Source: Ophiosphaerella korrae (lineage: Eukaryota > Ascomycota > Dothideomycetes > Pleosporales > Phaeosphaeriaceae). From it: a stretch of 64,000 bases of DNA. Positions within the stretch are counted from its first letter, which is position 1; each line of letters opens with the position of its first letter. Below, piece by piece: positions 23,180 through 37,198 of the stretch. The stretch is from assembly GCA_028456385.1 (NCBI GenBank), contig JALNQF010000078.1, forward strand, positions 122,588 through 186,587, written 5' to 3'. Position numbers and translations under genes: made by a program. The notes under the pieces were generated by a model that was given only the letters and a program-made list of their open reading frames with translations, was not told the DNA's origin and searched no databases.

Positions 23180-23953
23180 CTATGCCTCGCTAGTCGGACT
23201 TTTTGTTGCTTTGGTCTCGTTTGCTAACGTCAGTATGAAGTCCCACTCGCTCTTCCTGACCCTGCAAACGCTCAATCTCGAGTTTGTGACCAGTTGCATA
23301 TTTTCCAATTGCCCGGCATGTCCCGCATAGCTTTTAATCTTTGCTAGATCCACCACATCATCGAATTTTTTGACAAATTCGACTCCAACGCAATACCACT
23401 TTGGGCTACTGCGATCGCTTTTGGGGTCGTAATACGAGTCCTTCTTGTCGAATGCCGATTCATCTACCTTTGCCTCCTCGACCACGCGCAATATCCCCAC
23501 TATACCGGAAGGTTTGGCGTTGGAGTGATAGAAGAAGCCCAAGTCACCCGCTCGCATGGCTTGCATATTGTTGCGCGCCTGTGGGTTTCGCACGCCTGTC
23601 CAGGGCTCAGGCACGGTGCAAGCGGCTAAATCGTCGATGGAGAAGGCGACATTGACACCATTTTCGTAGCGAGGAAGAGGTTCTGCTTTTAAGAGCCAGA
23701 ACACTTCTTGCTCGCCATTTGAATTGCGATTTGTTTCGGTAATAAGGCTAGATGGCGGTGGCATACTTTTCGGAATTGCCTTGGCTGCTTTTCTTGTGGT
23801 ATGCTTTTGCTCGTCTTGCTCTCTTGGCCGTTTTCGACGCGTCATCGTGGGGCTCTTGGATCCTGGATCATCCTCTTTGGACGAAGAGCTTTCTTCATTG
23901 TACGTAGATACTGTAGATGTCAACAGACGCGTCGATCGTCGTGTTACAGCCAT
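23180..23953 (-). CDS. EVE (PUA-like) domain protein, THYN1 type
   Basis: Single exon, 257 aa from the ATG at 23953-23951. The frame stays open 33 codons upstream, but those residues are hydrophobic filler, and the chosen start gives a basic N-terminus (MAVTRRSTRLL) with TRRKRPRE, a likely nuclear signal. The EVE domain covers about residues 85-250: FWLLKAEP, FSIDDL, WTGVRNPQARNNM, GDLGFFYHSN, GIVGILRVV, YYDPKSD, PKWYCVGVEFV and RLSVCRV. All conserved blocks of thymocyte nuclear protein 1 and bacterial YtpE/EVE proteins are present. The aromatic cage of EVE domains is thought to read modified cytosine or modified RNA bases; the fungal role is unknown. It starts about 150 bp from the RIP-mutated block, so it lies at a heterochromatin border. 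Confidence 0.88.
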   Translation of the reverse strand: MAVTRRSTRLLTSTVSTYNEESSSSKEDDPGSKSPTMTRRKRPREQDEQKHTTRKAAKAIPKSMPPPSSLITETNRNSNGEQEVFWLLKAEPLPRYENGVNVAFSIDDLAACTVPEPWTGVRNPQARNNMQAMRAGDLGFFYHSNAKPSGIVGILRVVEEAKVDESAFDKKDSYYDPKSDRSSPKWYCVGVEFVKKFDDVVDLAKIKSYAGHAGQLENMQLVTNSRLSVCRVRKSEWDFILTLANETKATKSPTSEA

Positions 23954-24106
23954 AGCTAGAATGTAAATGTAAATAGAGATAACGTGGTTTATAAGCGAGC
24001 TGCGTATAACGTGTCTCACCACTCCTCGGCCCGCCCCACCAAAACTGCCCATCTCTCTTCTATCTCATCAGCCATGCCACCCACCCAACGCGCTCAATCA
24101 CCTTAA

Positions 24107-24850
24107 AGAAGCGGGAGAATACTCCTTGCAACTAGATCTATTCAAAATAAGAATACAAAAAGTACTCGCAGAGCTGCCTACCTATATAACGTGCCAAGAA
24201 CAACGCTTAGGCGGCGCGTCCGATGCGTCCCATCAATCCAAAAATTCAACGAGGGAAAGCGTAAGCTCTCTCTAACTAAAGACTAGTCTCTCGTTAACTA
24301 GATCTTAGACCTTAACTAACGCGGCTTTCCACCTTATATTATTAACGTACAGCAAATAGTAGACGTTCTTCTTGCTGCGCGCAGCTAAAATCCTCCTCCT
24401 AAACCTATTAGCAAGAACTAGGTGTCGCGTTAGGTTAAGAGCTAGTCTTAGCTTTAGATAAAGTAGAATAAGAAGCTCTACTTACAGCGTACTAAATATA
24501 AGGATCTAGTTAAGATTAGAGCGTAGTTTAAGCTTATACAAGAGATACGTAAAACGTATAGAATACTTAATAAAGATATATATAACTTTAATAAGATAGG
24601 CTTTATAATAGAAGTAGCTAGCACGTTAAAAGTAGTTACTAGTTTAGATATAATTAGTTAAGCTACTAACGTACAGCCTAGTAATTGTAACTAGGTTATA
24701 GTAATTAAGTACGTTAGCACGTCTAGCTTAACGTTGCTACTATTTGTAATTTTAGCTAGTAAGGTCTACTAAGCTAGTATAATAAAGGTTCTCTAAACAC
24801 TTAAGACTCTTGTAAACTCTAGTATAAGTTAAGGGAGTAGGGCTAATATA
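24107..24850 (+). pseudogene. Fot1/pogo-type (Tc1-mariner superfamily) transposase relic
   Basis: In plus-strand frames interrupted by many TAG/TAA, the translation follows a Fot1 transposase: the HTH segment YNVPRTTLRRRV (about 24,185), then KLSLTKD and, with stops read through, WILDL and RGFPP (about 24,300), VSR-V near 24,420, KIRAWF (about 24,510), and DIYNFN..GF where the catalytic DIYNFDETGF lies (about 24,575). A block near 24,680 equals the usual VQPGNREWVT, heavily mutated. Up to about 24,260 CA and TG are still common; beyond it they vanish. The DDE C-terminal half is not recognisable and the right border with the gypsy element is uncertain. TIRs were not found. Confidence 0.72.
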
Positions 24851-25089
24851 CTAAAGATTATAACATTATATAGTTATAGTCTAAAGTAAGGCTAATATAC
24901 TATATAGGCGTATAAAAGGCTTAATACTTATAAAGAGAGTAAGGTAAGTATTATTCTCTTTTAGATACTAGTAGTACTATTAAATATTATCTATTATCTC
25001 TTTACTATCTCCTATAGCCTATAGTAAGTACTATTATCTTCTAGCTACTTCCTAATATAATAATACTTCTTTACTAATAGTCTAGAGAT

Positions 25090-28000
25090 AATAATAATAT
25101 ACTCCTTACAATAGGCTATAATAATAGAAGAAAATATATAGTTAATAGTTAAACAAGATATAATATAAAGTGCAAGTAGTATATAGCTAGGTTATATACT
25201 AAGTACGCTAGTAATAATTAAAGAATATATTTGCGAAGTAACTACTAGATATAATAAGTTAGCCTAACTATATATACTCTATACTCTAGAGGATAAGATT
25301 ATACGTCTAGAATAAGAATAAACTACTCCTTACGCTATAACTCCTAAGAATAACTCTAAAGTTACTATTATTACTTTATAAAAGTATAACGTAAACTCTC
25401 TAGTTAATAATACGCGCGTAAAGTGTACACTTTACCCTAAAGAGCCTATAGTATATAAAGGTAAATCTTTAAAGAAATACTAAGAGTACTACTACTTATA
25501 TAAAATAGTATTTTACTTTATACTCTAAGACTTTAAAGTAGAAAAAGATAAAGTCCTTTAGGCTATATAATACCTTAAGAGAGACCTATATAAATAATAG
25601 TATACGTATATTAAGTATAACCTAAACGTAAATAAGCCTCTTACTTAAGAGTACTTTAAAAAGTACTTACTTAACCTACTCTTAGACCCTATTAATTATA
25701 GCTTAGAAGTAGTAATAGTATACGCTATAGCTACTTAATATAAAAAATAAAGTATAAAATCTTTTACTAGATATCTAGATATCTTTAAAGACTAAATTCC
25801 TTAGTATATAAAAGAATAAAGGATTTAGCACTTCTTTTTAAAACTATAGTCTAAACTATAAAAGGTAATTACTAACTACTATTAGGTCCTAGTAATAAGA
25901 GAAGACCTTATTACTTTAGGCTTAATACTTAAGTATAATTTATATAACGTATTAAAATTATAAAAGCTTTATATAAATAGTATAAGTAAAGAAAACTTAA
26001 AAAAAGCTTAAATAAAGGGAGATATAAAGAACTTTTAAAATAAGTTAGTAGATAAGTCTACTATTAAATACTTTAAGTACTATAAAAAGAGATACTATAC
26101 TAGTAAGTACTATAGTAGTAACCCTAACTATATTCTAGTCTATATAAACTAAACAAGAAAAGGCCTAGCTTTATTATTAGCTCTAAGATAGTAAGGCGTA
26201 GATTAATTAATATCTTACTAAGTATATAGCGTATATATAGCGTAGCTTTAGGCTTAGAGCTAGAAATAAAACTTTAGGTTATTCTAAACTCTTAAGTAGA
26301 TATTAGTCTTATTAGTTAGTAGACTATAGTAAAAATAAAACTAAAACTAATCTAAGATACTAAGCTCCTTAGACTAGGCTAGATAGGGGCGTAAAGGTAG
26401 AATACTTATACTACTTATAAGCTTTAAGTACGCCTTACTAATAATAATAAAGTAATACGTAAGTCTAAGATTATAGTATATAGAGTAAATAAAGAGAGAG
26501 TAGTACTCTTTTTTAGAAATCTTTTTCTTAAATAAGAAAAGATATAACTTAACTATAGATTGCAAATATAGCGTTAGAGATATACCTCTATTACTTAAGT
26601 ATAGTTATATATAACTAAAGAAATTATAAAGGCTCTAAGAGAAATGTAAGTAGAACTATACCTACTAGAAGTACTTAAGACTAATATAATTAACTTAGAA
26701 TATAATATATATATCTACGCTATACTTATAGTATAAGAGTTATATATTCTAGACGCTTTATTAGAATACTATAACGTATTTAATAACGTTACTATATAGA
26801 TACTACTTTACTTAAAGAACTCTAATTACGTAATCCTATTAATAAAGAGAAAGGAACCTCTCTATAGGCTACTCTATAATCTTTCTATATATAAGCTTAA
26901 GGTACTCTACGTATATATAGAGGATACGCTCTATAAAAGCTAGATATGTTATAGTAATAGTTTAGTAAAGGTACCTATCTTTTTTATCCTAAAGAAAGAT
27001 AGAGCTCTACGCCTCTATATTAACTACTATAGCCTAAACTTAGTTATAGTAAAAGATTAGTACTTACTCCTACTAATTAGAGAGACGCTAGACTACTTAT
27101 TAGGCGTATAATACTATACTACCTTAGATCTTAAAGATACTTACTATAGGATTAGAATTAAATTAGGAGATAAGTAGAAAACTACTTTCTATACTCGCTA
27201 TAAGTATTTTAAATACCTAGTAATACCTTTTAAGCTAACTAACGCCCCTACTAGTTTTTAAGCGTATATTAACAAGGCGCTTAGTAGACTCCTAGATTAT
27301 ATCTATATAGTATACCTTAATAATATACTTATATATACTTATAGTAATAACGTTATACTATACTAGCGCGCTATCTACTCTATACTTATAGTACTAAGAA
27401 GAGTAAAACTCTTTATAAACCTAAAGAAGTGTACCTTTATATCTAATAAAGTGTATTTTCTAGGCTTTATTATTATAAGGTGTAGTATCTACACTAAACC
27501 TAAGCGTATTAAGACTATTACGTAATAGCTAGAGCCTATAAGTATTAAAGAACTATAGTTATTCTTAGGTTTTATAAACTTTTACTAAAGATTTATTAAG
27601 AAGTATACTTATAAAATAGCCTCTTTTATAAACTTATTAAAAGAGAAGTAAGAATTCTATTAGCTTAGTATAGTATAAAAAGCTTTTAAATAACTTAAAG
27701 TATACTTTATAAGTACGCCTATCTTATACTACTATAACCTAGCGCTACCTATTTACTTAGAGATAGATACGTTAACTTTTATAATCTCTAGGATCTTGTC
27801 CTAGCTCTATATAGATAAGAAATAGTATCTAGTTACTTTTACTTCTAGAGAACTATAAGAAGTAAAACTAAACTATAAAATATACAATACTAAACTTCTT
27901 ACTATTATTTATAGTTTTAAATAGTAGAGATACTACTTTAAAAGTACGTAGTATATAATTTAAGTACTTATAAATTATAATAACTTATACTTAATATATA

Positions 28001-29870
28001 CTATATATAAGCTAAACCTATACTAAGTACACTAGGCTATATACTTAGGAGCTTTTAATTTTAAAGTAAAATACTAGGCTAGTAGGCTAAATCTTATAGA
28101 TAGTCTTTTAAGGAGATACGACTACAAGTAAAAGAACTTATTACTAGTACGCTTATTACTTACTCTCTAAGAGAAATTATAACTAGTAAGCTTAGTAGCT
28201 AGAGTAGAGATAACTAGTAGAGTAAGAGAATTTATAACTAAGCTAAGCTTAAAAAGCGTATATAAGACGTATAGAGCTAAAAACTATAGTACTAAAAGGA
28301 CTCTTACTACTAGCGTTATAGAATATATACTATACGTGCTACGCTTAATAGCTAAAAAGTTAGTTAGTAGTAAACCTATATTAGTAAAGTCTAAAGCCTT
28401 TCTAATAACCTTATATAAACTATAGTAAAGAGATACCTTTATATAAGTATAAGTAGAAAGTTTAATAAAAGTTAAAAGTACTTAATATAGTAGTAGAGTA
28501 TAAGTATAGCGCTTAGATAATAAAGAAGTCTTAAGATATAAAGGTAGAGCGTATATTCTAGAAGAACCTACTATTAAGTAAGAAATTCTACTCTAGTATT
28601 ATAACTTATATATAGCTAGCTACTTTAGTATATATAGAATACTTAAGCTAATTATAAGATACTATTACTAGCTATTAATAGAGTAAGACGTTTAGAAATA
28701 TATAAAGACTTACGTAATATACTAGTAAAGTAAAGCGCTAAGGTATAAGTAATATAGAGAATTATCTCTTCTACTAATCCTAAGTAATATCTTTAAAGAA
28801 GTCTCTCTAGACTTTATTATAGGCCTTCTACCTTTAAAAGATAGCTTAAAGTATATATATAATATAATACTAGTAATAGTAAACTACTTATCTAAGATAA
28901 CTATTTATATCTTAGTACTTAAAAAGTAGGACGCGTAATAGTTTATAGAAGTATACTTTAATAATATTATCTTAAACTATAAGATATAGAAAGGTATTAT
29001 ATTAGACTAAGAGTTAATCTTTACCTTAAAATTTTAGGTAGAAATATACTACTAACTATAAGTAAAGCGTAAGCTAAGTATAGCTTTCTACCTATAGACT
29101 AATAGGTAAACTAAATATTAAAATTAGACTCTAGAATAGTACTTAAGAATCTTTATAATAGAGAATTAAGATAATTAGGTTATTTTACTAAAAATAGTAC
29201 AATTTGTATATAATAACTTAATTTATAAAAGAATAAAGATAACGCCTTTTTATACTATACTAGGTAAATACCTAATCTTTATATACCTACCTAAAAATAG
29301 TAAACTAGAAGAAAAGGTACTAAACGCTATTTAAAGAGTAAAGTATATATATAGTATATAAGTAATACTTATAAAGTCTTTATAAAAAGTATAAGTATAT
29401 TAAATATAATACTATAATAATAAATATAAACTAAAAGTCTTTAAAAAAAGAGAGCTAGTTCTACTAAGTATAAAGAACTTAAGCTTTACTTACTAACTAT
29501 ATAAGAAGCTATTAGATAAGTTTATTAGACTATTTTAAGTATAAGATATAGTAAGAACGTAGGTATACTACTTACTCTTACTACTTTACTATTATATTTA
29601 CAATATATTTTATATTTTTCTCCTTAAGAGATAGAAACCTTAATTAGGTATAAAAGATAATACCTAGCTACCTAAAGTAATAAAAGAAAGAGAAAAAGTA
29701 TAAGAAGTTAAAAGAATCTTAAAGAAACGTAAAAAAAAAAGATAGCTAGAGTACTTCTTTAGATAGAAAAGATATAATAAATCCTAGAATATATAGACTC
29801 TTACTATAGATTTTAAAGATATAAATAAACTACTTAAAGAGTTTAATTTAGCTTAAAGTACTTTATAATT
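25090..29870 (+). mobile_element. Ty3/gypsy chromovirus relic, element 1 (no LTRs seen)
   Basis: Degenerate gag-pol in plus-strand order: capsid-like gag (about 25,440-26,040), zinc knuckle with Cys/His turned to Tyr (about 26,075-26,140), RT with LDLKDTYYRIRI near 27,125 and YLNN in place of YLDD (about 27,311-27,322), RNase H (LEID...FTSREL, about 27,757-27,945), integrase zinc-binding and core (about 28,570-29,300), and a C-terminal chromodomain-like segment (about 29,670-29,840). Stops are scattered through every domain. Sequence differs clearly from the downstream elements, so it is another family. No direct repeat between its flanks could be found: LTRs are lost, truncated or too diverged. 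Ends are approximate. Confidence 0.75.
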
Positions 29871-30594
29871 AAAATAAATATAAAAAGTATAATTTATATA
29901 CTTAAAATATACTTATAGAGTAAACTATATAATTTAACTTTAGCTCTATAGCTAAGTATCTATATATATAAAAAATAAATAATTATACTATAAACTATTT
30001 CTTCTCTACTTATTAAATAAGCTTAAACTACTCTTTATCTACGTCTTACTTACTTTTTAAAAGTAGAACGTTTTAATCTTCTTTTTCTCTTTTTTCTTCT
30101 TCTTCTTCTTCTACTTCTTCTTCTTTACTCTTATTCTCTTTTTCTTTTTCTTCTTTACTACTATTCTTATTATTATCTTCTTTATTATTATTAACTTATT
30201 CTATAGAAAAGTAGCTATAGTAAGCCTAAAAGTAGTTAGTATATACTATATAAGCGTAATATAAGCGAATATATAATATAGTAAAGGTAGCCTAAAATCT
30301 CTATTAATACTCTAACTAAACCCTACTACTAAGCTATAAGGCTACGCTACTTAGTTAAAATAAGCCTTAAAAACTAAGGCATAGTTATAAGTATTTAAGT
30401 AAGTACTCTTAAAAGAGTACTACTATAAGTAGTAAAGTACCTATAGTTTAATAGCTCTAAGTTAAAGGTACGCTAAGTATAAGTAAGTATAACGCTAGTA
30501 TAGCGTACTTCTAAGTTAGTCTTAAGAATAGTAGTATTAGATATAGTAGTATTATACGTATTATAAAGCTTATAAATATAGTTAATATACTTAT
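29871..30594. other. unassigned AT-rich spacer with TTC-rich tract
   Basis: Between element 1 and the first LTR of the tandem array. It contains a polypyrimidine (TTC)n-rich tract at about 30,077-30,156, which would read as Lys/Glu-rich on the minus strand. The rest is RIP-like sequence I cannot place; it may be the 3' end of element 1 or another relic. Confidence 0.4.
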
Positions 30595-31051
30595 TATTAT
30601 AGTAGTAACAAGGAAAACTAAGATAGAACTAATTAGTCTACGCTTAGCTACTAATAAAGTATAGGATAAGTAGAGTAACAACTTATAAAATAATAAGTTC
30701 GACTAAGAAGCTAACTATAATATAGATACGTAATAAATTTGTAAATTTATAATCTTAGTAAATATAAAGTTATAAAGCTATTATATAATAAATTTATAAA
30801 TTTGCGATCTTAGTAAATACAAAGTAATAAAGTAGCTAAGATATTATTACTATATAGTTAGTAGAGATACGCATTATTAGGATAGTATTAGTAATTTAAT
30901 CCTTTAACTATAGAACGCTAATACAAGACAATTACAAAATATCTTCTATTAATATTAGTTATTATAGATTACTTATATAAACTTTACTATTAACTTTTAA
31001 TCTACTAATACTCTAATAGCTACTAATAGTTAATATAGGTAGCCTATTACA
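30595..31051 (+). repeat. LTR A, 457 bp
   Basis: Begins TATTATAGTAGTAACA (TG turned to TA) and ends CCTATTACA. It has the same length as LTR B and contains two copies of an approximately 55-bp AATTTATAAATTT-type internal repeat. Confidence 0.88.
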
Positions 31052-34000
31052 CTTTACTAATTTAGATATTAGGAAAAGTAAAGCGTAAGTAGTGTATAGT
31101 CTAGCTAATACAATAGTAGAAAGTCTAACTAAGAAAAGAGGTAAAGCACCTCTAAGTAGTTACAAGTTAGACGAAACTAATTAGGTAGTAGTTAAGATAC
31201 GCTTAAATAACCTAATTACTAAAAAAGAGGATATATAACTAATAATTAATGTCCTAGAAACGTAGAATAAAGAACTACAAGATTATATTAAGTAAAATAA
31301 AGTTTAAATTAAGGCTATTATAAAAGGATAAAACTAGATAGAATAAATTACTTAAAGACTAGAAATAAGTGTAATAAAGAAGCTACCTAAGATACCTATA
31401 CTTAAGAAATTTAATAGAATAAGGGAAAAATTAAGACCTTTTATAGTAGTAGTATAACTATAGATTAATATATAAGTACTATACTTTAATAGAGAAAATA
31501 AAAAAGTAATATATATTAGAATATACTTTAAAGAAGATATAATAAGATAGTTTAAATCCTATTAGATAGATTATATAATACACGCGCTAAGAATATAGAA
31601 GGATAAAACTAGAGCTATCTTTAGAAGTTATAAATACTTTACTAAATAAATAAAAGTAGTATTTAGTAATATAGATATTACTTAATAAGCTAAAAAGAAG
31701 CTTAAAAGGCTTATATAATATAAGAGTATTTTTAAATATATATTATAGTTTAAATAACTATTATAGAATATAGAATAAAATAAAGTATTACTAATATTAC
31801 AATTTAAATAAAGATTAAATTTAAAAATCTAATATAAGATAATTTATATAAAAAAACTAAGAATACTAGAAGCTCTAAAATAATAGGTAATATAGATAGA
31901 TAATAATCTTTAAGAATAGAAGAAAAATAAATATAGAGGATAACTTAAAAACTAAGACACTAGAGACCTTATAATCCTTAACGCTAATAAGGATAAGAAA
32001 TTTAAGAAGAATAAAGACTTTACGTACTTTAGATATAGTAAAAAAGGCTACTATATAAAAGATTATAGGTTAAAATAGAAAAAGAATATAATATATTATA
32101 AATATAGAAAACTAGAATACTTTATAAAAGACTATAAAAGTAAAGACCTAAAGAAAGAAATATAGTTAAAAATAACTAAGAATAAAAAAGAAGTACTAAA
32201 GATATAAGCTAAACCTTAAGAAAAAGTAGCTAAGAGTAAAGAAATATAGTATATAATACTCTATTAGACCTTTTATTACAAAGATAACTACTATATATAT
32301 TTTTCTAGTAAATAGAGAGTAAGATAGTTTTTATAAAAGTATAAAGTAGTAGTAATAAAAGAAAGAATAAAAGTATAGCTAGAAGAAATAGTATATATAA
32401 TAGACTTACTAATAGAAGATTTAGAAAGGGAAGAACCCTAAATACTATTAATCTAGGCTAAAAGACTAGTATAAGATAAAGAGACTATAATAGTCCCCTT
32501 TAAAGAATTATAAAGAGATAAGAAACAAACTAATATAAGAGGTACTAAGTACGCCTAGTTAAGAATATATAGCTACAATAGCTATATAATAATAGATATA
32601 GAGGAATAAAATAAAGAATAGAAATTTGTTTAGAAATACTTACTAGTTATAAGTATAGAGGAAGCGTATAAAGACTAAAAAGAACGTAATCTTAAGGTAA
32701 AAAAGTTTATAACGTTCTAATAATAAATAGAATAATATATAGTTATAGTAAGTAGAATACTTATATAAAGAGAATAGTAGTTCTTTATAAGAAAAATGTA
32801 ATAGATTAACAAAGCCTATATACTATAAGTACTAATAGTATACTATATCTTAATAAATATAAGACCTAGAATAGATAGTTACTAAGTAGAGGACGACAAG
32901 AGAATAAATCTAGAACACCTAGTATATACTAAGATATTATAGATATTATACCTAAATACAAACTACTATATATATAGAGAACTTAAGGTACAAAATTATA
33001 TATAGCTTATATAAAGAAAAGGATATAATTACGTAAACGTAATTATAAGGAAAGATATCTAAGGTTAGTAAATAATTAAAATACCTAACAAAGAATATAT
33101 AGTAATTAGACTAGGCTCTAAACTATTAAAAGAATATATCTAAAGAAAACTATAGTATAAATATACCTATAATAAATATCTAAAACATGAGAACTATAAA
33201 CGTAAAATAAGATAATAGCCCTAGAAGAATAGATAATTTAAAGAAAGACCTAAGTAAGAAAAGCTAGAAGGTATAAGAGGCCTATATATTACAAAAATAG
33301 GTATATACTAAAGAAAGAAAGTATAAATAATAATTAATAGTAGAGCTATAAAGAACTTTATATTAAAGAAGTTTATAGAAAGCTAAAGAATAACTTATAC
33401 TATAAAGAAGTACCTTTAATAACTAAGTATAATTAAAAGAAAACTATTTTAGGAACCTATAAGGTTTAAAACAACACTCTCTATACTAAAGCTAAAAGGA
33501 TTAGAAATTAAGAATATAGTTATAGATATAATAACAATTAATAATAAATAAGATATAATACTAAGAATACTATAGTTATAAATAACTAACTCTAGAATTA
33601 ATTAGAGAATAGAAAGAATTAGCTACTCTAAGAAAGAAATATTAAAAGCTAATATAGTTATATACAAAGGAAAATTCCTAGAAGAATATAAGAAATAAGA
33701 AAAATAACTTATAGAACCTAACAACTACCTCCTAAACTATTAAATATAGGACTTAGTAATAGACCTAGAAGAAGGAAAAAATATAAGATAGAGCCTAGTC
33801 TATTAAAAAACTAAAGAAGAATTAAAGATTAAACGTATATTTATATAAAAGGTAACAAAGAAAGAATAAATAAAAGAATCTAAATCTTTAGTAGCTTATA
33901 GACTTATATTTATAGATAAAAAAGGAATAGATAATAAAAGACCTTAGGTAGATTTTAGAAAAACTAATACAATAATAGATAAGAACTAATACCTCTTACT

Positions 34001-37000
34001 ATATATAGATAAAATATAAGATAAGCTATAGAAAGTATAAATCTTTATAAAACTAGATATCTAAAACGCTTACTACTAGATTAGAATTAAAGAAAGTAAT
34101 AAGTAGAAAATAGTATTTAGAATATAATATAAACTATTTAAATATATAGTTATACCCTTTAGATTAATAAATACACTAGTAGTATTTTAAGAAAGGATAA
34201 ATATAGTCCTAAGAGAATACTTAGACGTATTTATATTTATATACCTAGATAATATCTTTATATTCTTAGAAATAGAGGAAGAATATATATAGTATATACA
34301 CAAAGTACTAGAAAGATTAGTAGAAAGTAAAATATTTCTTAAAATAAGAAAATGCGAATTTTATATAAAAGAAATAGACTTCCTAGGATTTATTATTAAA
34401 CTAGGAAAAATACGAATAGACCTAAACAAGATTAAAATAATCTAAGAATAGCTAACACTAAAGAACCTACAAGAAGTATAATAATTCTATAGATTAGTAA
34501 ACTTTTATAGAAAACTAATAGTAAGATAGTTAAAAATAATAGAACTACTTATAAAACTTATAAAGAAGGACGTACTATTTAAATAGACTTAAGAATATAA
34601 AGAAGTATTTAATTAGATTAAATAATATTTTATAGAAAACCTAGTTATTAGAATATATAATCTAGAACTACTAGTAATAGTAAAAATAGATATATCTAAC
34701 TTAGTCTATAGAATAGTACTAATACAAGAAGACTAAACTATAAAATAAGAATATTTAGTTAAATACTTCTCTAAGAAAATAAAGCTAGTAGAGCTTAACT
34801 ACTTAATTTATAACAAAAAGATACTAGTAATCTACAAAGTATTTAAATAATAGAGAGTATACTTATAAAGAGTAAAATACTAAATAAAAGTCTATATAAA
34901 CTATAAGAATCTTATAAGATTTATAATAACTAAAGACTTATTATAACGCTATATAAGATAGTAAGAGTTCTTATTAATATTTAACTTTAAAGTTATATAT
35001 ACAAAAGAGAAAGATAACTAATTTATAGATACTTTTATTAGAAAACTAGACTTACAAGAAGAAGTAAACGCTACTAGTATAGTTCTAATTAAGAATAAAG
35101 AAGGATATTTAGTTCTAAATATACTAAAAATAGCTATAACACTTAAGAGAAAAAGTAGTAAGCTAAACAAATAGATTTAGAAAGAAATAAGAAAAGCTCT
35201 TAAAGAAATAGAGAAACTTAAGATCTAAGAAGGCCTTACACGAGCCTATAAAAGAACGTATATTCTAGGAAAAATATAAAGAGAATTTATATAATAATTC
35301 TATAAACTACTAGTATATAGATATTAAGGAATTAATAAAATACTAGATAGACTACTAAGAGATTACTATATCCTAAGAGTAAGGTAACTAGTAATAGAAG
35401 TACTACGAGACTATATAGAATACTATAGAAACAAGTATAGTAAATATACACTATATAGAATATTATAACTAATTAAAGTACTAGAAAGACTTTAGAGAGT
35501 TATTATATTAGATTTTATTACAAAACTACCTAAGTTAAAAGACCTAATATTAAGAGTTAAATATAATAGAATCTTAATAATAGTAAATAAACTTATAAAG
35601 TACTTATACTTTAGACTATATAAGGAGAAAAGTAGGATAGAAGTTACTATACACTAGGTCCTAGGAACTATAATTAGCTAATATAGACTACTAGATAAGA
35701 TTATTATAAATAGAGACGTAAGATTTATATTAAAACTATAGGGAACTATAATAGTATAATTAGGAATTAAATATACAATATTAATAGTATACTATCTATA
35801 GATAGATAAACAATTAGAACGTATAAACTAGATAGTAGAACAATACCTAAGATACTACCTTAATTATAACTAAAACAATTAGGTATAGTTACTACCTATA
35901 GTATAGTTAGTATATAATAGCGTAAAGAACGTAGTAATAAAAGTATTACCTTTTTTTATAAACTATAGATTTAACTCTAATGTATACTAAACACTAAGAA
36001 TTAAAATATCTTAGTCTCTAAAAGAAAAAAACCTTACTAATAAACTTAAGGATATATACAACTAATTAAGACAAGATATAATATTTCTACAAGACTATAT
36101 AAAAAAATATTATAATAAGAAATATATAAAGGGACCCTAATTTAAAGAGGGAGAAAAAGTATAGTTACTATAAAGAAATATTAAAAGTAAACAATTAAGC
36201 TTAAAACTAGACTATATTAAGATAAGACTATATAAAGTAGAGAAAGAAGTTACACTACTTATATTTAAAGTAAGACTACTAAGTAAAATAAAGATATACT
36301 TAATATTTTACGTAGTACTACTAGAAAAAGTACTATAAGATATAGAACTACTAGTGTACAAAGTAGATACGTATAGAGAATAAGAAGAATAGGAAGTTAA
36401 AGAAATCCTAGTATATTAGTTCTATAATAGTAGGAACTACTACTTAGTAAAATAGATAAGAATAAATAAAAAAGGATAACTATAGGAAGAAATATAGGAA
36501 CTAGAGGATAACCTTAATTACTCTAAGAAACTAGAAGAGTTCTAAAATTAAAACCCTCTAGAATACCTTATAGTAAGTTAAGAAAACTAACAATACTACT
36601 ACTAGATAGAGAGGTAATAAGAACGCCTAATATAATAGGAGCTAGAGTAGCCTCTACTATATTATCTAAATCTAATTTAGCCTCTAAAGTATAAGACTAT
36701 TTAAATAACTTAGCGTTATTATAAGCTTTTATCTTACAAAAACACTTAATATAAGAATAAAGCTCTACTAGCTTATAAAGAGTTAACTTGTACTTAGCCT
36801 TAGCTATAGTAAGCTATAATAATAATTACGCTTAAGCTCTATTAATAGCTTACCCTATACAACTTAGTAGAAGGAGACTATATAGAAATTAAATACTTAT
36901 ACTCTATAAGTAAAACCTTAGAAGAAATATATTTATACTAAATATTAGTAAAGATATACTTGTTATAGTACTTACTATTATTTAAAGATATAAGGTAAGA

Positions 37001-37198
37001 AAGACCTAATTTAGTATAATAATAATAAGAGAATATCTTAACCTTATTACAAATAATATAAGCTACAAGAAGAAGTTTATTATACTAAGACTAGGATAGT
37101 ATAAGGAGTAATAAAGAACTAAAGATTAACAAAGATATAAAATTAATAATCTTAGTACTAGTATAGAGAAATAAGAGACTATATAGAAGAGAGAATAG

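Noticed and set aside
26374..26565. 63-codon minus-strand frame inside element 1
   Set aside because: Antisense to the mutated protease region; Ile/Tyr/Lys-rich translation is what RIP-type sequence gives by chance.
30077..30156. TTC tract as a Glu/Lys-rich coding segment on the minus strand
   Set aside because: Flanked by stop-rich sequence and without homology I can name; simpler as a microsatellite that RIP cannot alter because it lacks CA/TG.
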